Below, in pieces: positions 48,583-61,615 of a stretch of DNA of 64,000 nucleotides (the stretch's first letter is position 1; each line of letters opens with the position of its first letter). The position numbers and the translations under genes were made by a program. Source of the DNA: Clusia tigrina (taxonomy: Eukaryota; Arthropoda; Insecta; Diptera; Clusiidae); assembly GCA_920105625.2 (NCBI GenBank), contig OV050031.1:217362194-217426193 (forward strand), given 5' to 3'. Under the pieces are notes generated by a model. That model was not told the origin of the DNA, ran no database searches, and was given only the letters and a program-made list of their open reading frames with translations.

Positions 48583-50284
48583 GGCACATTCACCATCACA
48601 GCAAATTGCAACAAACACAAATTTTCGTAGCAAATCACACAAACCATCCATGTAAATGAGTTAGCTGTGAAGTTGGAGCGGTGCTGGGCATCATTAGGTG
48701 CAATTTACTTGACGGCTGCTCAAATTGCATCACATGAGCTCAAACGAGATATTTGCTCAAACAATTTCAATTCCAGCGGAAATGTGCTGGGAAGGACTGC
48801 CAAATCTGGCCGAATTGGGTCATGACTTCAAAGGAAATGAGCGCTACTTGTGCAAAAGAGTGGGCGGAGTGCACCCAACGCCAGGGATATTAGTATAATT
48901 AAAGCGTAAAGTTGGTTGTACAGCAAAGTGCTGAGGGCTTCATTGCTCTTTTGGGAAGATGCTTTATGAAGTGCAAACTTTTCGCTCTTCCTGTCGCGAT
49001 CACCAATGCGGAATTGAAGCAGCCCTCGGAAATGCATTTGGTAATGTTAAAAGTTCTTAGATTATCAGGGGCGGAAACGCGGACACGGTGAGAGTCACCA
49101 TCAGTCCTCTACTAACTCAATTTAAAGCAAAACTTCTATCTTATACTTGGGAGAACATCCTTCTTTTTTATGAATAAGGTTCTTTGCTTCGATAAGAAAA
49201 AGTCATAGGCTTAATGAACCCTTCTCCCGGTGGTTTGGCAAACATTAACTCTGTAGTGCTTTAAGCTGATCTTGAGGGAAGTGGTTCTTGTTAGAGGGAA
49301 GTGGTTCTTGTTAGAGGGAAGGTGTTCATGAGGTTCCTGTCGTTTGTCCAGTGACTCCTTCTGACAACGGTTAATTTAGTCACCAGCAAGTTGAAGCAAC
49401 AATTGATTTGGTATTGTTTGAGTGTCACAACTTCTGAACTACTGTAGAGGTAGTGATGTTATCCCCATCATTGGCTGGAAGAAAGAAATGTTCTTGATGA
49501 AGCTACTGAGTACTTAGTAGAGAGATGAAAGCATGGTCTTCTTGTGAAATTTCCAGAGAGAGACAGAGCTAGAGAGAGAGAGAGGGAGAGTCTTGGAAGC
49601 GCATCAGTCCTTTCAATTCGCTTAATGTTTCTACTAAAACCACAATAGGAAAATATATACATACTACATCATATTTTATACTATATCATTTACTTCCCAT
49701 GCATCTGGTAGGTCGATCTCAATAACACTTCAAAGTCACTTGTGGTCTACCTGGTTTGGAGGACGAGTAGATAAAGTAACACTTCCTCTAAAATTTTCTG
49801 AAGAAAGCCTCTTTAGTAACCGATCTTGACTTCCTAAATCCTCGAACGATGGACATACATCTGGTATAGCTAAGAACCTAGTAGATCTATGGGTGGCCCA
49901 TTGAGTCAGCCTGCTTAACTTAACCTATCACTTATATAGCCTTAAAGTGAGATACTGAGAGTGTATAGGAGATAAGTCTCAGTATCTCCTCAGGGATGTT
50001 GGAGCTTCATTGTGTTCAGGCCTTCATACTATTTTCAAGTGGGCTCCTCTAAGCTGTTTGGCCCATCTTATTAATCAGGGAAAATTAATTGTATTTACAA
50101 GTGAATTCGGTGAGGAGATCCCGGAAGAACCTGGTATTATTTTATCTGATTTTTGTAGGGTAAGAAAAAAAACCGGCAGTTCTCAGTGTGTTAGACCGCA
50201 TCAAAGGATTGGGGAAACAAATTGGAAATACAGGAGGGAACGTTATGTTTCCTCTACACACGTTTGTGTTAAACGAGAGACACT
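48583..50284. other. No gene seen
   Basis: A 24-bp duplication (agagggaagtggttcttgtt) lies at about 49,275-49,320 and a short GA tract at about 49,555-49,590. The rest is featureless to my reading. Confidence 0.4.
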
Positions 50285-50940
50285 TTAGGTTAGGTTAGCT
50301 AAAGGAAGCTCACTTGGCCAAGGATTGGACCGTTATTATACAACAGAGATGCGGGTCCCTTAAACTGATATAACGGTGGCTCAAAGGAGAACCACTGAGA
50401 TTCCCTGATAAAGCAAGCGATCTTGCTTATACTAATAGTGGATAGCTCAACAAGGTCCTCGAGAAAATGTACCCCGGAAACGAAATGTGTGGACTGCTGC
50501 AACACTTGGAGTCAAGCTAACGGTTGCTGTCTGTGTTCCGCCATACGCGTCCCGGAGTGTGAGATCTTTGGGTGCATCCAGCTGTTTTCCAAGTGCCTCT
50601 AGTTCCTCCTCAATTGTGGTGGCCTCGTCTAGGCCCATAATAACCACCAGCACCTCCTGGGTGAGATTTCGCACTTATACACTGTCTCCTAGTGCGTTCT
50701 CTACGGTTTTGCGCTATTCCCCTGCTTTCGATGAGCTGTTTTTGACAGTTCTAAGAGTAGGTCACCCTTAGCCGTCTTACGGAGTTTCTGGACACTCTGT
50801 CCCAATTCCCGTAGCTGTGGCTCCGTTTTAAGTTTGCGGAACACATCTGCAAAGCTCCCTCCTTCTTTCGGATTCCTGATCATGATGGCGTCAGGTCTTA
50901 CCGCATCCGACGACCCACAGCTGCTGAATAAGTCATTGTA
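50285..50940 (-). mobile_element. LINE ORF1 (gag-like) fragment joined to a LINE tail
   Basis: The minus-strand frame from 50,883 reads GGSFADVFRKLKTEPQLREL then LRKTAKGDLLLEL, the typical LINE ORF1 region before the zinc knuckles. The next frame (from 50,674) continues LTQEVLVVIMGLDEATTIEE and TQTATVSLTP. At the left end the plus strand shows taggttaggttag, the reverse of a CCTAACC tail. ORF1 thus lies within about 250 bp of a 3' tail with the whole of ORF2 missing. Confidence 0.7.
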
Positions 50941-51930
50941 GATGAAGCCTCTGAATCACTGCAGACTTCATCAATTGCTGAGTGTTTCAGTCCGAAACTG
51001 AATTGGTGAGAGTTATACTCAGCTTATTATAATTTCCCGCCTATGACCGCATATAAAGAATCACAATCTATTCCAGTCTGATGAGATCATGCTTGAAATT
51101 TTCCTTTTCCAAACTCACACAAGTATTTCATTCCTCCACAATGGCTGGAAACGCAAATAATAACCTGAAAACTTTCACTACTTAAATTTGTGTGTTATGA
51201 GAGCGAATCCATCATCATAATCCTTGGCACTCTCGAACAAAAAACCAGCATAGCATTAATAAGAAATTCTCGCGTTTTTCAATGCGTTCCAATTCGCGAA
51301 ATCACGAAATCCGGCTACTTTTTCCTTAGTTTCCTATGCACAAAATTAGAAAATTATGCCGCAACGCTGGGGGGGGCATGGCAAGGCGGTGTTTTGTATT
51401 CTGTATTGTGTTCATTTGGGTCCTTATGAACTCCCAGTCGCGTGACACAGGGGCGTCGCCAAAATTAAAGCCGCACGGTAATCAGCAAAGAAGCAAATGC
51501 ACACACACACATGCTCAGTCATATAAACACGCACACATTCACAGCAAGTGGAGCAACAATTGAAACGAAATAAAGCTGTGAAAAATATGAACATTTTATT
51601 TCTTAAACAAATTCAAAAATATGCATGGCGTGCAATGTCGAAATGGCCGGGCAGCCCGTTCCACGGAGGGAATGGACGGACGCACTTAAATTGAAAAATG
51701 AATAAACTAACGAAAGAACGGTGGGCCGCACCAAGCATTAGGGTGACATTTGCACTCCCAGGCGCCCCAGGTACGAGTATTTAGGCCCATGCTCTAAAAG
51801 CGAAACCACTTTGGCGCTCATAGAAACACAACCGGGCCCAGAGGGAAAACCAAAAAAAATAAAGAAAAAAAATTATATATGCTAAAAAGACTGTATTAAA
51901 ATAAAAACAACAACAAAGAAAGGAAGAAAT
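50941..51930. other. No gene seen
   Basis: It includes a G8 run near 51,370 and a short CA tract near 51,502. No recognisable gene or element. Confidence 0.4.
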
Positions 51931-52420
51931 AAAAACAAACCAATAACAAAACCAACAAGAATCGCGTGCGTCATAAGCGCGGCTAAGCGACTCACTTAGC
52001 TGTACACATGTACCACGTGAGGCGGAAGCAATAAAAACAAGCCTCAACGGCATAAAGAACACCACCAGCAAATGCAACAACAACAGCAACAACTAGAACA
52101 ACAACAAACATTTCAGCAGCAAATTTAAAAAGCAAATACTTTCCAACCAACAACAATTTCTACGCGTGCATTGTCATAACAGTGACCCTAGTTGTTGTTA
52201 TCGTAGTCGAGGTTGTTGCTGCTGCTGTTGTGGTTGTTGTCGTTGTCGTGGTTGTTGCTGTTGTTAATGTTGTTGTTGCTGTTGTTGTTGCAGTTATTGT
52301 TGCTGTTGTTGCTGTAGTTGTTGCTGTCGTTACTGCTGTTGTTGTTGCTGTGGTTGTTGCTGTCGTTACTGCTGTTGTTGTTCTAGTTATGGTTGTAGTT
52401 CTTGTTATCGTTTCAATACT
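51931..52420. repeat. (CAA)n then (GTT/GCT)n trinucleotide tracts
   Basis: CAA-rich on the plus strand to about 52,130, then a GTT/GCT-rich tract at about 52,184-52,410. The two are of opposite strand sense, so they could pair as an imperfect foldback. The poly-Val frame at 52,182 is an artefact. Confidence 0.85.
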
Positions 52421-53140
52421 CTCTCTCGTTCATATACGGGCGAGCATTGTCATTATGTCAAGTGCACTTAGAATCTATTAAATACCAGGCGGAGAACAAT
52501 ACAAAAAGGCGGCAATAAAGTGCAGCTGCCATTACCAAAATGTGGCCACTGCCCACTGCCCACTGACTCTTGGCCACTGGCCACTAGGAAATGGCCATTG
52601 GGCTTCCTTCAGTCGCCCTTAGTCTGCTGGAGGACTCTTCACGGTGCACCTTCGACTTGAATGGAGTGCAGTTGATAGATTTGAGTAGTGGTGTTGTTTT
52701 GGGTGTATGGGTTGTATGACTGTGTGCTGTATGTGTGTGTGTGTGTGTTGTATGTATGTGTGTGTGTGCATGTGTGCCTGTATGTGTCTACCTGTAATTT
52801 GTGTTCACTCCCTGTAGAACAATTTACAATAAATTTGAAGAGTTTCTTTTGTTTGTATTACACTCATAGCTCCAGCTGGAAAATGGACCCCATCGTGCTG
52901 ATTGATAGAGGGTACTCCTTTCATTTTCAGTCATGTGGAAACATGTGATCATACACTTGTGTCATGAAATAAGTGAATAATTACTTCAGTTATTGTTAGT
53001 GAAGTGAATATGCCAGTGAAATGCTGCAATTTCTGTTTAATATAAGAAATTTCCAACAATCCTTTGCTACCAACATCGCCAATTGCATGATGTGGGACCA
53101 CATATCGACCCTCATCTGATAAACTGTCTTAAATGACCTT
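52421..53140. other. No gene seen
   Basis: It includes ccactgcccactg repeats at about 52,550-52,590 and (GT)n at about 52,730-52,785. Otherwise unremarkable. Confidence 0.4.
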
Positions 53141-53144
53141 TTAT

Positions 53145-53545
53145 TCCCGAATTGATGATTTCAACCCACTCTAGAAGTTGTTACTAACTGTTGTGGGTAT
53201 AATTATTCAGGCCTCAACCTAACGAATCTCTCAACGTAACGCAGATAAAGTCCTTGGAAGTGCTTCACGTTTGTTCACATTCTGACAGTACCTTAAGCCA
53301 AATATTGAGAGAAAGGATTCCGCTTTACGAAATCACAGAATTGATGATTTCAATCCACACTGGAACTTGTTACTAAGTGATATAATCAGGTTATAATTAT
53401 AATCTCCTCAAAACGAACGAATCTCTCATCGCCACGCAGATAAAGTCCTTGGAGGTGTTTCACGTTTGTTCATATTCTAACAGAACCATAAGACAAATAT
53501 TCAGAAGAAGGATTACGCTTTACGAAATCACAGAATTTGCCCATT
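53145..53545 (+). repeat. About 196-bp tandem repeat, two copies
   Basis: cgcagataaagtccttgga recurs 196 bp apart (near 53,240 and 53,436), as do gattNcgctttacgaaatc and gttactaaNtg words. Confidence 0.85.
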
Positions 53546-54164
53546 TTCCACACCGTACACGAGTAGTTGCACGTCCGTCCATCACACTCACTGCCAAAAT
53601 TCAAAACGTGCATGAGGCGAGCCAAGTAAGAGTGTGTGTGTGTGTCGGAGACAGCGTGTTTGGAAGTGCATTTTTTAGCGTGCAATTCAATTTGGCACGG
53701 GAAGACAGAAAATTGAAAACCAAACGCCGGGTGCTACCACTCATTTTGGCACTTAGGCATGACAGAAAATTGAGATGAGTGCCATTGCGGTTACGCTGGA
53801 ATGTTAACTATTTTGCCAGGCGAGTTATTCTCTAACGAAAATACTGTGAGAAAAGGAAGTGTATCACTATCTAAGGAATCGTTACTCGAATTTTTTTCTG
53901 TTTCACAGTTCTACTCACCAACTTTGGAATGCTTTTGATACGTTCTTCTCTATCTCTTGGGTTAAGGGAGAGAACGGATGCAACTAGTTGAGAGGATTAT
54001 TGGATTTGATTGGTATCACATTCTTCTGATGGTTGATTGGTATAAAATTCTTCTGGTATATAAAGTTGATCAATGAATAGTGAGATACTAGATTGCATGC
54101 TTAGTGAACACTTTATTAGAACAAATTAATCAGGAGGACCCCTTCTTCCATTAGGAAGCTTAGT

Positions 54165-55320
54165 AGGTTACGTTAGGTTAAACTGCAAGGTCCCATATAG
54201 ACCTGCAATGTCCTTTGCGGTGCCAGATGGACATCCGTTTAAGAGTTGTAGTATATCGTTTAGCAGAGACACGCGCTTAGCAAATCTTAGAGTGAAACTG
54301 TCCCTAATTGTGCAATCTCTTCTAGGCCTTCAAACCAAGGGTTTCTGAAGTATTTTAGACGCTTTTTCGATATTGCGGACCATAGGCATAGTAGATGCTC
54401 CAAAGGTTCCCCCTGCTCCCCACATTTCCTGCACTTATTGTTATTTGTGCGTCCCATCCTTTTAGCGTGTACCGCCCTTAGACAGTGGCCTGTCAGTATT
54501 CCTACTACCTGCAATCCTGCAATCCTTTCACAGAAGTTCTTGCATGATTTTCTATTAGAGAATGTCTCGTGAGGACTAGTATTAGAGTCTCAATTTGTAG
54601 TCTATTGCGTCTAATGATATTCTTGGATAGACTCAGATGTAGCCTCGGCCATGTTTGTCTGGTGATTTCGCAGGTAGTGGCACAGATACACCTTTGATTG
54701 GTAGAGTTAATTAGAGTCTCCCTTCTAAGAATCTTACAAGTTGCGGAGGTATACCCATATGCCTAGTAACATTTGGCATTTGCCGTCTTTCGCAAGTTAA
54801 CCAGCTTTGCAGTTCCCTAGAATATCCTATGACCCAGCATAAATGGATATGGAATTGTTTGAAAGATTGGTGTCAGTCAAAGCCCCTCCATGATGTTATT
54901 TGGAGTGCATCCAAAGCCCTTAGTGCAACTTGGCTGTCTGATAAAATGCAGATATCCTTACCGGTTACCTCGTTCATCCTCAACCAATTCAAGGCTTCGT
55001 GAATAGAGATAATTTCCACTTGAAAAACACTGCAGTGATCCATTAATTTGATAGATTCACTGATTGAGGGCGTTTCACAATAAAATCCTGATCCTACACC
55101 GGTATTCATCTTTGTTCTGTCTATGGTGGGAGTGTCTGATGATGGAGGGAATCTGTCTGGAAGGAATCTTTACCCAAATATTTCGTTCGAAACAATGAGA
55201 AGAAGGAAGGTAATCAATATCACTGGGTATGTCCGTATAGGATTCTAATATGGTCGCATGTCCATACGGGACAGCTTTCCATTGTGAGCTCACCTTGAGC
55301 CGAATGGCGGAGAATGCCGC
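54165..55320 (-). mobile_element. LINE 3' half (RNase H and C-terminal knuckle)
   Basis: From 55,293 the minus strand gives a pre-RNase H segment, then an RNase H domain (MNTGVGSGFYCE, VEIISIHEALNWL, ICILSDSQVALRAL). It continues to the C-terminal TGHCLRAVHAKRMGR and CRKCGEQGEPLEHLLCLW, and ends in a ctaacctaacgtaac-type tail near 54,165. Stops and frame changes make it inactive. It matches 33.9-34.3 kb. Confidence 0.8.
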
Positions 55321-55429
55321 TAAGTTCTACAACTAAATAAGAATTATCTCTTCTAAGAACTTAGTTTCATTCCCGGTTCACACGGGTTTTATAATGAGAA
55401 TGCAACATTACACAACATATATTATATTA

Positions 55430-55430
55430 T

Positions 55431-55462
<32 letters not shown>

Positions 55463-55463
55463 G

Positions 55464-55525
<62 letters not shown>
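55430..55525. repeat. (TA)n microsatellite
   Basis: About 90 bp of TA dinucleotides with two short interruptions. Confidence 0.95.
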
Positions 55526-58500
55526 ATATAAACAAATATGTTTTTCAACACAAAATTCTCCAAAACACACAAAATTTAGCACCTGAGCCATAAAAGCATA
55601 AGACACTGATATACATTAGTCAATGCCAAATCAAAACCTTCAAAAGTGTGCAGCATACTTTCAGGAGTGAATTTTAACTTCTCCCTCCAGAAATACTCCT
55701 TTTATAATGACATATTCTGTCCGCATTTTTCAGTATAATATTAAATATATTTAGTGACAAAGGCCACGATTAGTGTGACTAGAAGAAGCAGGCCTCCTTT
55801 AGTTGAACTTAAAATGGCAAAGGCAATTATGTCACTATAGAACCTCAACTTGTTCATAAACAACTATTTCATCCGCCTCTAATTTCTGCACCTCCTCAAA
55901 CGTTGGTAGGAATATTAGTCTAAAGTCTACTAAAAAGAATTTAAGCAACACAACAAACAAATATTTCTTCAGCCTCTGTTTCCAGCACCACTTGCCAAGA
56001 CTGGGGAAGCAACCACATTGGGCATACCAAGAAAAGTAGGCCACACAAAGAACCAAGCAAAATATGAATAAGTAACTCAAACCACATTGTTTATGGTCTC
56101 TATTCCGCATCATGCATTTTGAAATGTTAATCCTTTATTAGCCCCAAAATCCGTCAGCATACGTAAAGGATTTTCTCAGAAATTTGTTAAGACTCGGATT
56201 TAATGGAGTCTTTAAGCAGTCGGTCACAGAACGCCAACTGCCTCAACTCATTTGTCATAGACATGAATCGTGTATGCACGCAAAGGCAATGGCGTACATA
56301 AGCGGCGAATCGCCGGCACACGGGGGCAAGCAAAGGCGAAAATGCATCAAAGATGTTGCAACACAAACATGCGCTAATTTCGTACGCCCCGCGCACCACC
56401 GCCGACATTCGAAATTAAGCAAGCGAATTTCTGCTAAGCTCACTTTAAGACCGCTACGTTGAATACTCGTGAGTGAGAAATTTGCAAGTGTCAGTGCAGC
56501 CGGGTGGCGCCTCCTCCTACGCCACGTGGGTGGGCGTGCACCGTGCTACTCTGAGCTGAGCTACGCTGCGCTGTCGTTTATCTACGTACTGCAATCCAAT
56601 TACATTCACATCCAAAGTACACACACTTGCAGCAGAAAACAAGCAGAATTGAACGTGGAAGCAAGTCCGCCAGTGGTCCGCTCGGTCGCTCTATCGCTCA
56701 ATCGCACTACCGCGTGGGCCAGTCCTCCCCCTCCCTGGTTTACCTCCGCTCGCTAACTGCTTAGCTCGTTTGCTAGCTTTGCATTTTTTTTAAGTTTTCT
56801 TTTGCTATTATGTCTTCGTCTGCTTGTCTTTGGGTTTATTTAACTTGAAAGCAGTTGGCTTTAGCTTCCTTGCCTGATACTTTTGTTATGCCGTTAGTCA
56901 TCGTCACAGTTCTCTGACTTACGACTGTGTGTGTGTGTGTTTGTGTGTATTTTGCTGTAGATGTAAGTATATGAGCGAGTATGTGTGTTCTATTCAGGTT
57001 GTGTGTTTGTGCACCTTACATCTTGGCTGCTTGGCTGTTTGGCTTGAGGAGTGTTGACACCTTTCTGTGGACTAATTGAAAATAGTCAACACACTGACAC
57101 TGTCATTCACTGCTGTTATAATGGCGCGGGGCGGAGTGGGTATGCAGATATAGTTGGTGTTCGAGTTGGAAAAAGTTTCCATCATTGATAGTTTGATTCA
57201 ATTAGTGGCAAAACTAACTTGAAATGTACAAGTGTACGAACAACTCCTGAAAGTATGCTTCACTCTTTGAAGGTTTTGATTTGGCATTGAACATGACAAG
57301 TTCACAAATAATGCAAATTAATATTCGCTTGGCTTTCTTTTCAGTTCGCTTTCATTGTAGCTTTTTGCATTTTGTATTTATGCGTGACTGTATGTGTGCA
57401 TATGTGTTTGGCTGTGCATGTGTGTTTAAGTGAGTGTGTGTGATATAAAAATAAAAAAATGTGCCATTTGTGTGCAAATGTTTTTGGCAGACAGTGTGCA
57501 TTTTTACCTGACTTTCAGTTACGAGAGAACTGAAATTTATGCAGAAAAAAATTTTGATGTAAAAAATGTTGGCTTTCAATTTTAAAATAATATTAATAAA
57601 AACGTCAGAGTTGTACAGTGAATAGTTTCGTGAACCTCTTAGCTAGTTGCTCCTGAAAATATGCTCCTCTTTGCACATGAATTGCACTTACCACATTTAT
57701 GTACAATATGCAATGGGAACGTAAAGTTTGCAGCATATTTTCAGGGGCCACAATAGATACCACAAAGATTTCTAAATACATATCAAAGTTGTATATTTTC
57801 TTGTAGGTATAAACAAGGAATGATTTAGTCCTGCTACGGTATAATAAATTACTTCCAAGATCCTCTTCGCATGATGTTTAAAACAAATGAATATTGAGAC
57901 AAAGTTGTCCCTTAAGCTGCAGAGTGACTTAAAACAGAAGCGGAAAACAGAAACAGAATCTTGTGCATTTGTAACAGAAACTACAAAATGTAACGACAGA
58001 AATTGAACGTTGGCGACAAATAGAAACAACTCACGATCAGTTGTTATGAGCTTTATGTCACTCTGCTCCTTTAGTCCACCTTTATATTTATCTGAACATG
58101 TTGGCATCTACCATATTACTTTATTTGTACACAAGGCTAGTTTACATCAGATATATACACGTTCCACTACAAGACCCCAGACGGACACACAAATATGGCT
58201 AATTCAACTCTTAAAGTGAAGATGATCAAGAATACCTCAGTTACTCCCACGCATCCTCATACAATTCAAGTAACTATTCAACACACAACTTAAGCGCCCA
58301 AATTTAATTAATATCTTTTCCCTTTTTAGGGCGTAGAGTATAAAATGAATCTCTCAAGGGCAAGTGAAACAAATGTATGTATATATATTTTTCAATATTT
58401 TCACACACGATACTCTTTTATAGTTCCCTTGGCACTAAATTTAATATAAATGTTTAGCATATGATTTGAAAAAATGTTAATCGTTTCATAATTGCCTGCA
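55526..58500. other. Mostly unique DNA with a GC-richer core; possible upstream/promoter region of syd-1
   Basis: Unlike its surroundings, this stretch shows little mobile-element debris. The part at about 56,180-56,760 is GC-richer and carries many CG dinucleotides, as fly 5' exons and promoters often do. No coding exon in a syd-1-compatible frame was identified. It contains the inverted repeats listed separately. Confidence 0.3.
57650..57747. repeat. Short hairpin-forming inverted repeat
   Basis: tcctgaaaatatgct (57,651-57,665) pairs with agcatattttcaggg (57,732-57,746). The arms are perfect over 14 bp, with partial pairing continuing inward. The fold is about 98 nt long. Confidence 0.65.
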
Positions 58501-58513
58501 ATTATATAAAATA

Positions 58514-58850
<337 letters not shown>

Positions 58851-59585
58851 TATTTCTATCGAATATTTCGAGCCTGAAGTGTCACTAATATTAGGCACCT
58901 AAAAATATGCAATACAATGTATATTAAAATTATTGTTGCCACTCTCTCGGGGGACGCAAGCTCATTCCAGCAACAACAACTACACCAGCAGCAGCAGTGG
59001 CAGCAGCACGACCCAATCTAATGCGAAATTGCGTGACTGCACGAATCAATAAAATCATTTCTCCGAAACACAGCCAAATGGAAATTGAGTGAAATTGTAA
59101 TTATATAGTGACGCCATTAGTAATTTTCGACTTGAGCTGAAGCAGCCGACATTAGTGAATTATGACAGGCAATATTTTGGTCGGTTGGGGGCTCTTTTCG
59201 CCTAATCTCCCTACACGCTCACCTGAGGCGCATGCATTCAATGAAGTGTTTCTGCTTGCAACAACAATGTGGAGGCATAACATTAACGCTTAAGCTGGCC
59301 GACTAGGTATGCGCTTTGGTGTGACATTGCTACCAGGCAAGTATTGCGATCAGATAAAAGCGCCACGCCTAGCATACTCAATTCAGAGCTTATACTCCAA
59401 TCTATTGTAGCTGTGTATCATTCAATCAAGGGAACGAGCGTCTGTATTGTCTAATACACCATAAAGGAGCACGCTAAAAGTAGGCCATACTTATTATTAT
59501 GTAGTTACTCGTATGTCAAAATCACAGATAACTTTTAGGGTGTACCCTTATAGTGTGGTAAACGATGCGATCGTTCGTTACGAGT
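58851..59585. other. No gene seen
   Basis: A short CAG-rich run lies near 58,983-59,010. The rest is unique-looking DNA without a recognisable gene. Confidence 0.4.
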
Positions 59586-60214
59586 TGGTGAAAGGTGTTG
59601 TGGTTTAAATGTTTATTAAAGACTTGAACAGATCTGAATTGATCATTGCACAAGTAGTTGATATCGTCATCCCATCGAAGAAATGAGGATACGAGTATCT
59701 TGAAGAAGACTTCACAAGCTTGGCTTAGAAGAAAGGAAAAGTTGGCTTAAAGATTAGCAACAAACAGAGGCTGATAAGAGGTTCCTGTTAAGTAACTTTC
59801 TTTGAGCCAAACGAGGGATAAGGAGAGATTGCGTGAGTATTGTTAAAGAAATAATGGTGAGGATAATTTTAACAATACTCAAGCAACCTTTATTTATCCA
59901 TCGTTTGGATTGAAGAACTTTGCTTAACATGAATCTCTGATCTGCCTCTGTTTAGTGTTGGTAATTCTTAAGCCAACTTTTCTTTGCTTTTAAGCCAAGA
60001 TTGTGAAGTCTTCAAGATACTCGTATCCTTATTTATTCTATGGTAATTCTTAAATTTTCATTTCCTTTTAAGTCAAGATTGTGAAGTCTTCTTTAAGATA
60101 CTCGTATACTTATTTATTCTATGCGATGACGATATCAACTGTTCAATTGATCATAGCACAGATCAATTGAGATCTGTTTAAGGCTTTAATAAATAGATAT
60201 ATCACCTTTCACCA
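59586..60214. repeat. Long imperfect inverted repeat (foldback, about 630 bp)
   Basis: The left arm (59,586-59,846) is matched by the reverse complement of the right arm (about 59,867-60,214), with a loop of about 20 nt. Paired landmarks include ggtgaaaggtg, agttgatatcgtcatc, acgagtatctt, agacttcacaa, aacagaggc and gagtattgttaaa. The right arm is longer because about 95 bp of it is internally duplicated. Confidence 0.85.
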
Positions 60215-61615
60215 GCCAAGATTGTGAAGCCTTCTTCGAAGAACTATGCTTATCATGCATCTATGCACTATGTGAAGGGAAAGGATCTTATTAGGATGTT
60301 AAATAGGATGTTGTAAGAATGTTATATAGATAGATAGATGATTAGATCAAAGCTAAAGGAACGATTTCATAAGGATATAGTCTAATTACAAAACTCAAAA
60401 TGAAGACTCCCAGGGCCATATTTGAAACGTTTCGATTGTCATAACAATCAAATTAGAAAAAAGAGATTTCTATGATTAGGCTAGAATGACGGGTGGAGAT
60501 TCATTTAGCAGGCTAAAGTTTGAACCGAACCATGACAACAAAATATCCCTTCGAGAATGAGTCAAGAGCAGTGCGAAGGCCTATGCGAACTATTGTCAAA
60601 TGTGGCCTTCAAATATCGAAGGTACATATAAATAAATGTTCCTTATATTACCGAATTTTGATTCGCTCATATTCATAAGGACATAGTCAAACTGTCACGC
60701 CACCCTGCTCTAACTGAGCACTCTCCAAAGGTTAAACTTGCGAATATTAACAGTAGCTCATTAACATCTCAATCATCAAGACAACTATTGAAGTAAAAAT
60801 AATAAAAAATAATTTAACCTCTCATATTGTGGACTCTTTTGTAGACTCCCTCGTAGCAAGGCGTGTCAGTCAAGATAATAGCTGCAACTTCTTGTGCGAG
60901 TGTTTAAGCCATAGATAAACATCTCATGGGTCACTCCTGATATCGATTGCTCAGCACTTGAAGCAATTCATTATCCATGAATGACCAGCAAAAGAATCAA
61001 GTGGCATATTTTCTGATTGATGCCTGTGAACTGCTCTCTGCATATGTATGGGTGGATTTGTGTATGTGGCAGTGTATTTATAACTTGCTCTGTTTTTCTC
61101 CACTTAAGAGCTTTATTTAATAATTTAGCTTGACATTTGTGTGCCTACATTTTGCTGGCGATTTCTACCTGGCCACATATCGAAACGAAAATCACCAGCG
61201 CTGATATTTACGAGTATTGAAAATGAACAGGGACGAGAAAGTAATCACAAATGCCATTTTATGTCTAAACAGGCACTCATGTGTTTAATTTTGATTTCGT
61301 TCGCCGATAATTATGTATGCACACGGGTACTCCTGCACGAGTGGGATACTTCAGTGTAAGTAAAAGTATGAGAGACTTTGTTGGGGAAAAGCAATTATGG
61401 CTCACCCCAAAGGACGCAAACTACGTCAACGCAGAACAATTCAGAGGTACAGTTTGTCAAAAAATGTTGGTTCTTTTTGTGTAGCAACTTACTCCTATAA
61501 TACCCAGCAGTTTCCCAGATTATAGACCATTGTACCTTAGATAGATGCGGCAGAAAGAGTAGAGAGATAGGAAAGTTTTCAGTGGGGGGAATGGGAACAA
61601 GAAAAAGTTCAAAAG
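60215..61615. other. No gene seen
   Basis: Unique-looking DNA with short frames that resemble no family. Confidence 0.4.

Noticed and set aside
52182..52481. 99-codon poly-Val frame
   Set aside because: Product of the (GTT)n tract.
56184..56462. 92-codon plus-strand frame in GC-richer DNA
   Set aside because: No domain, and a comparable frame is open on the other strand. GC-richness alone explains its length.
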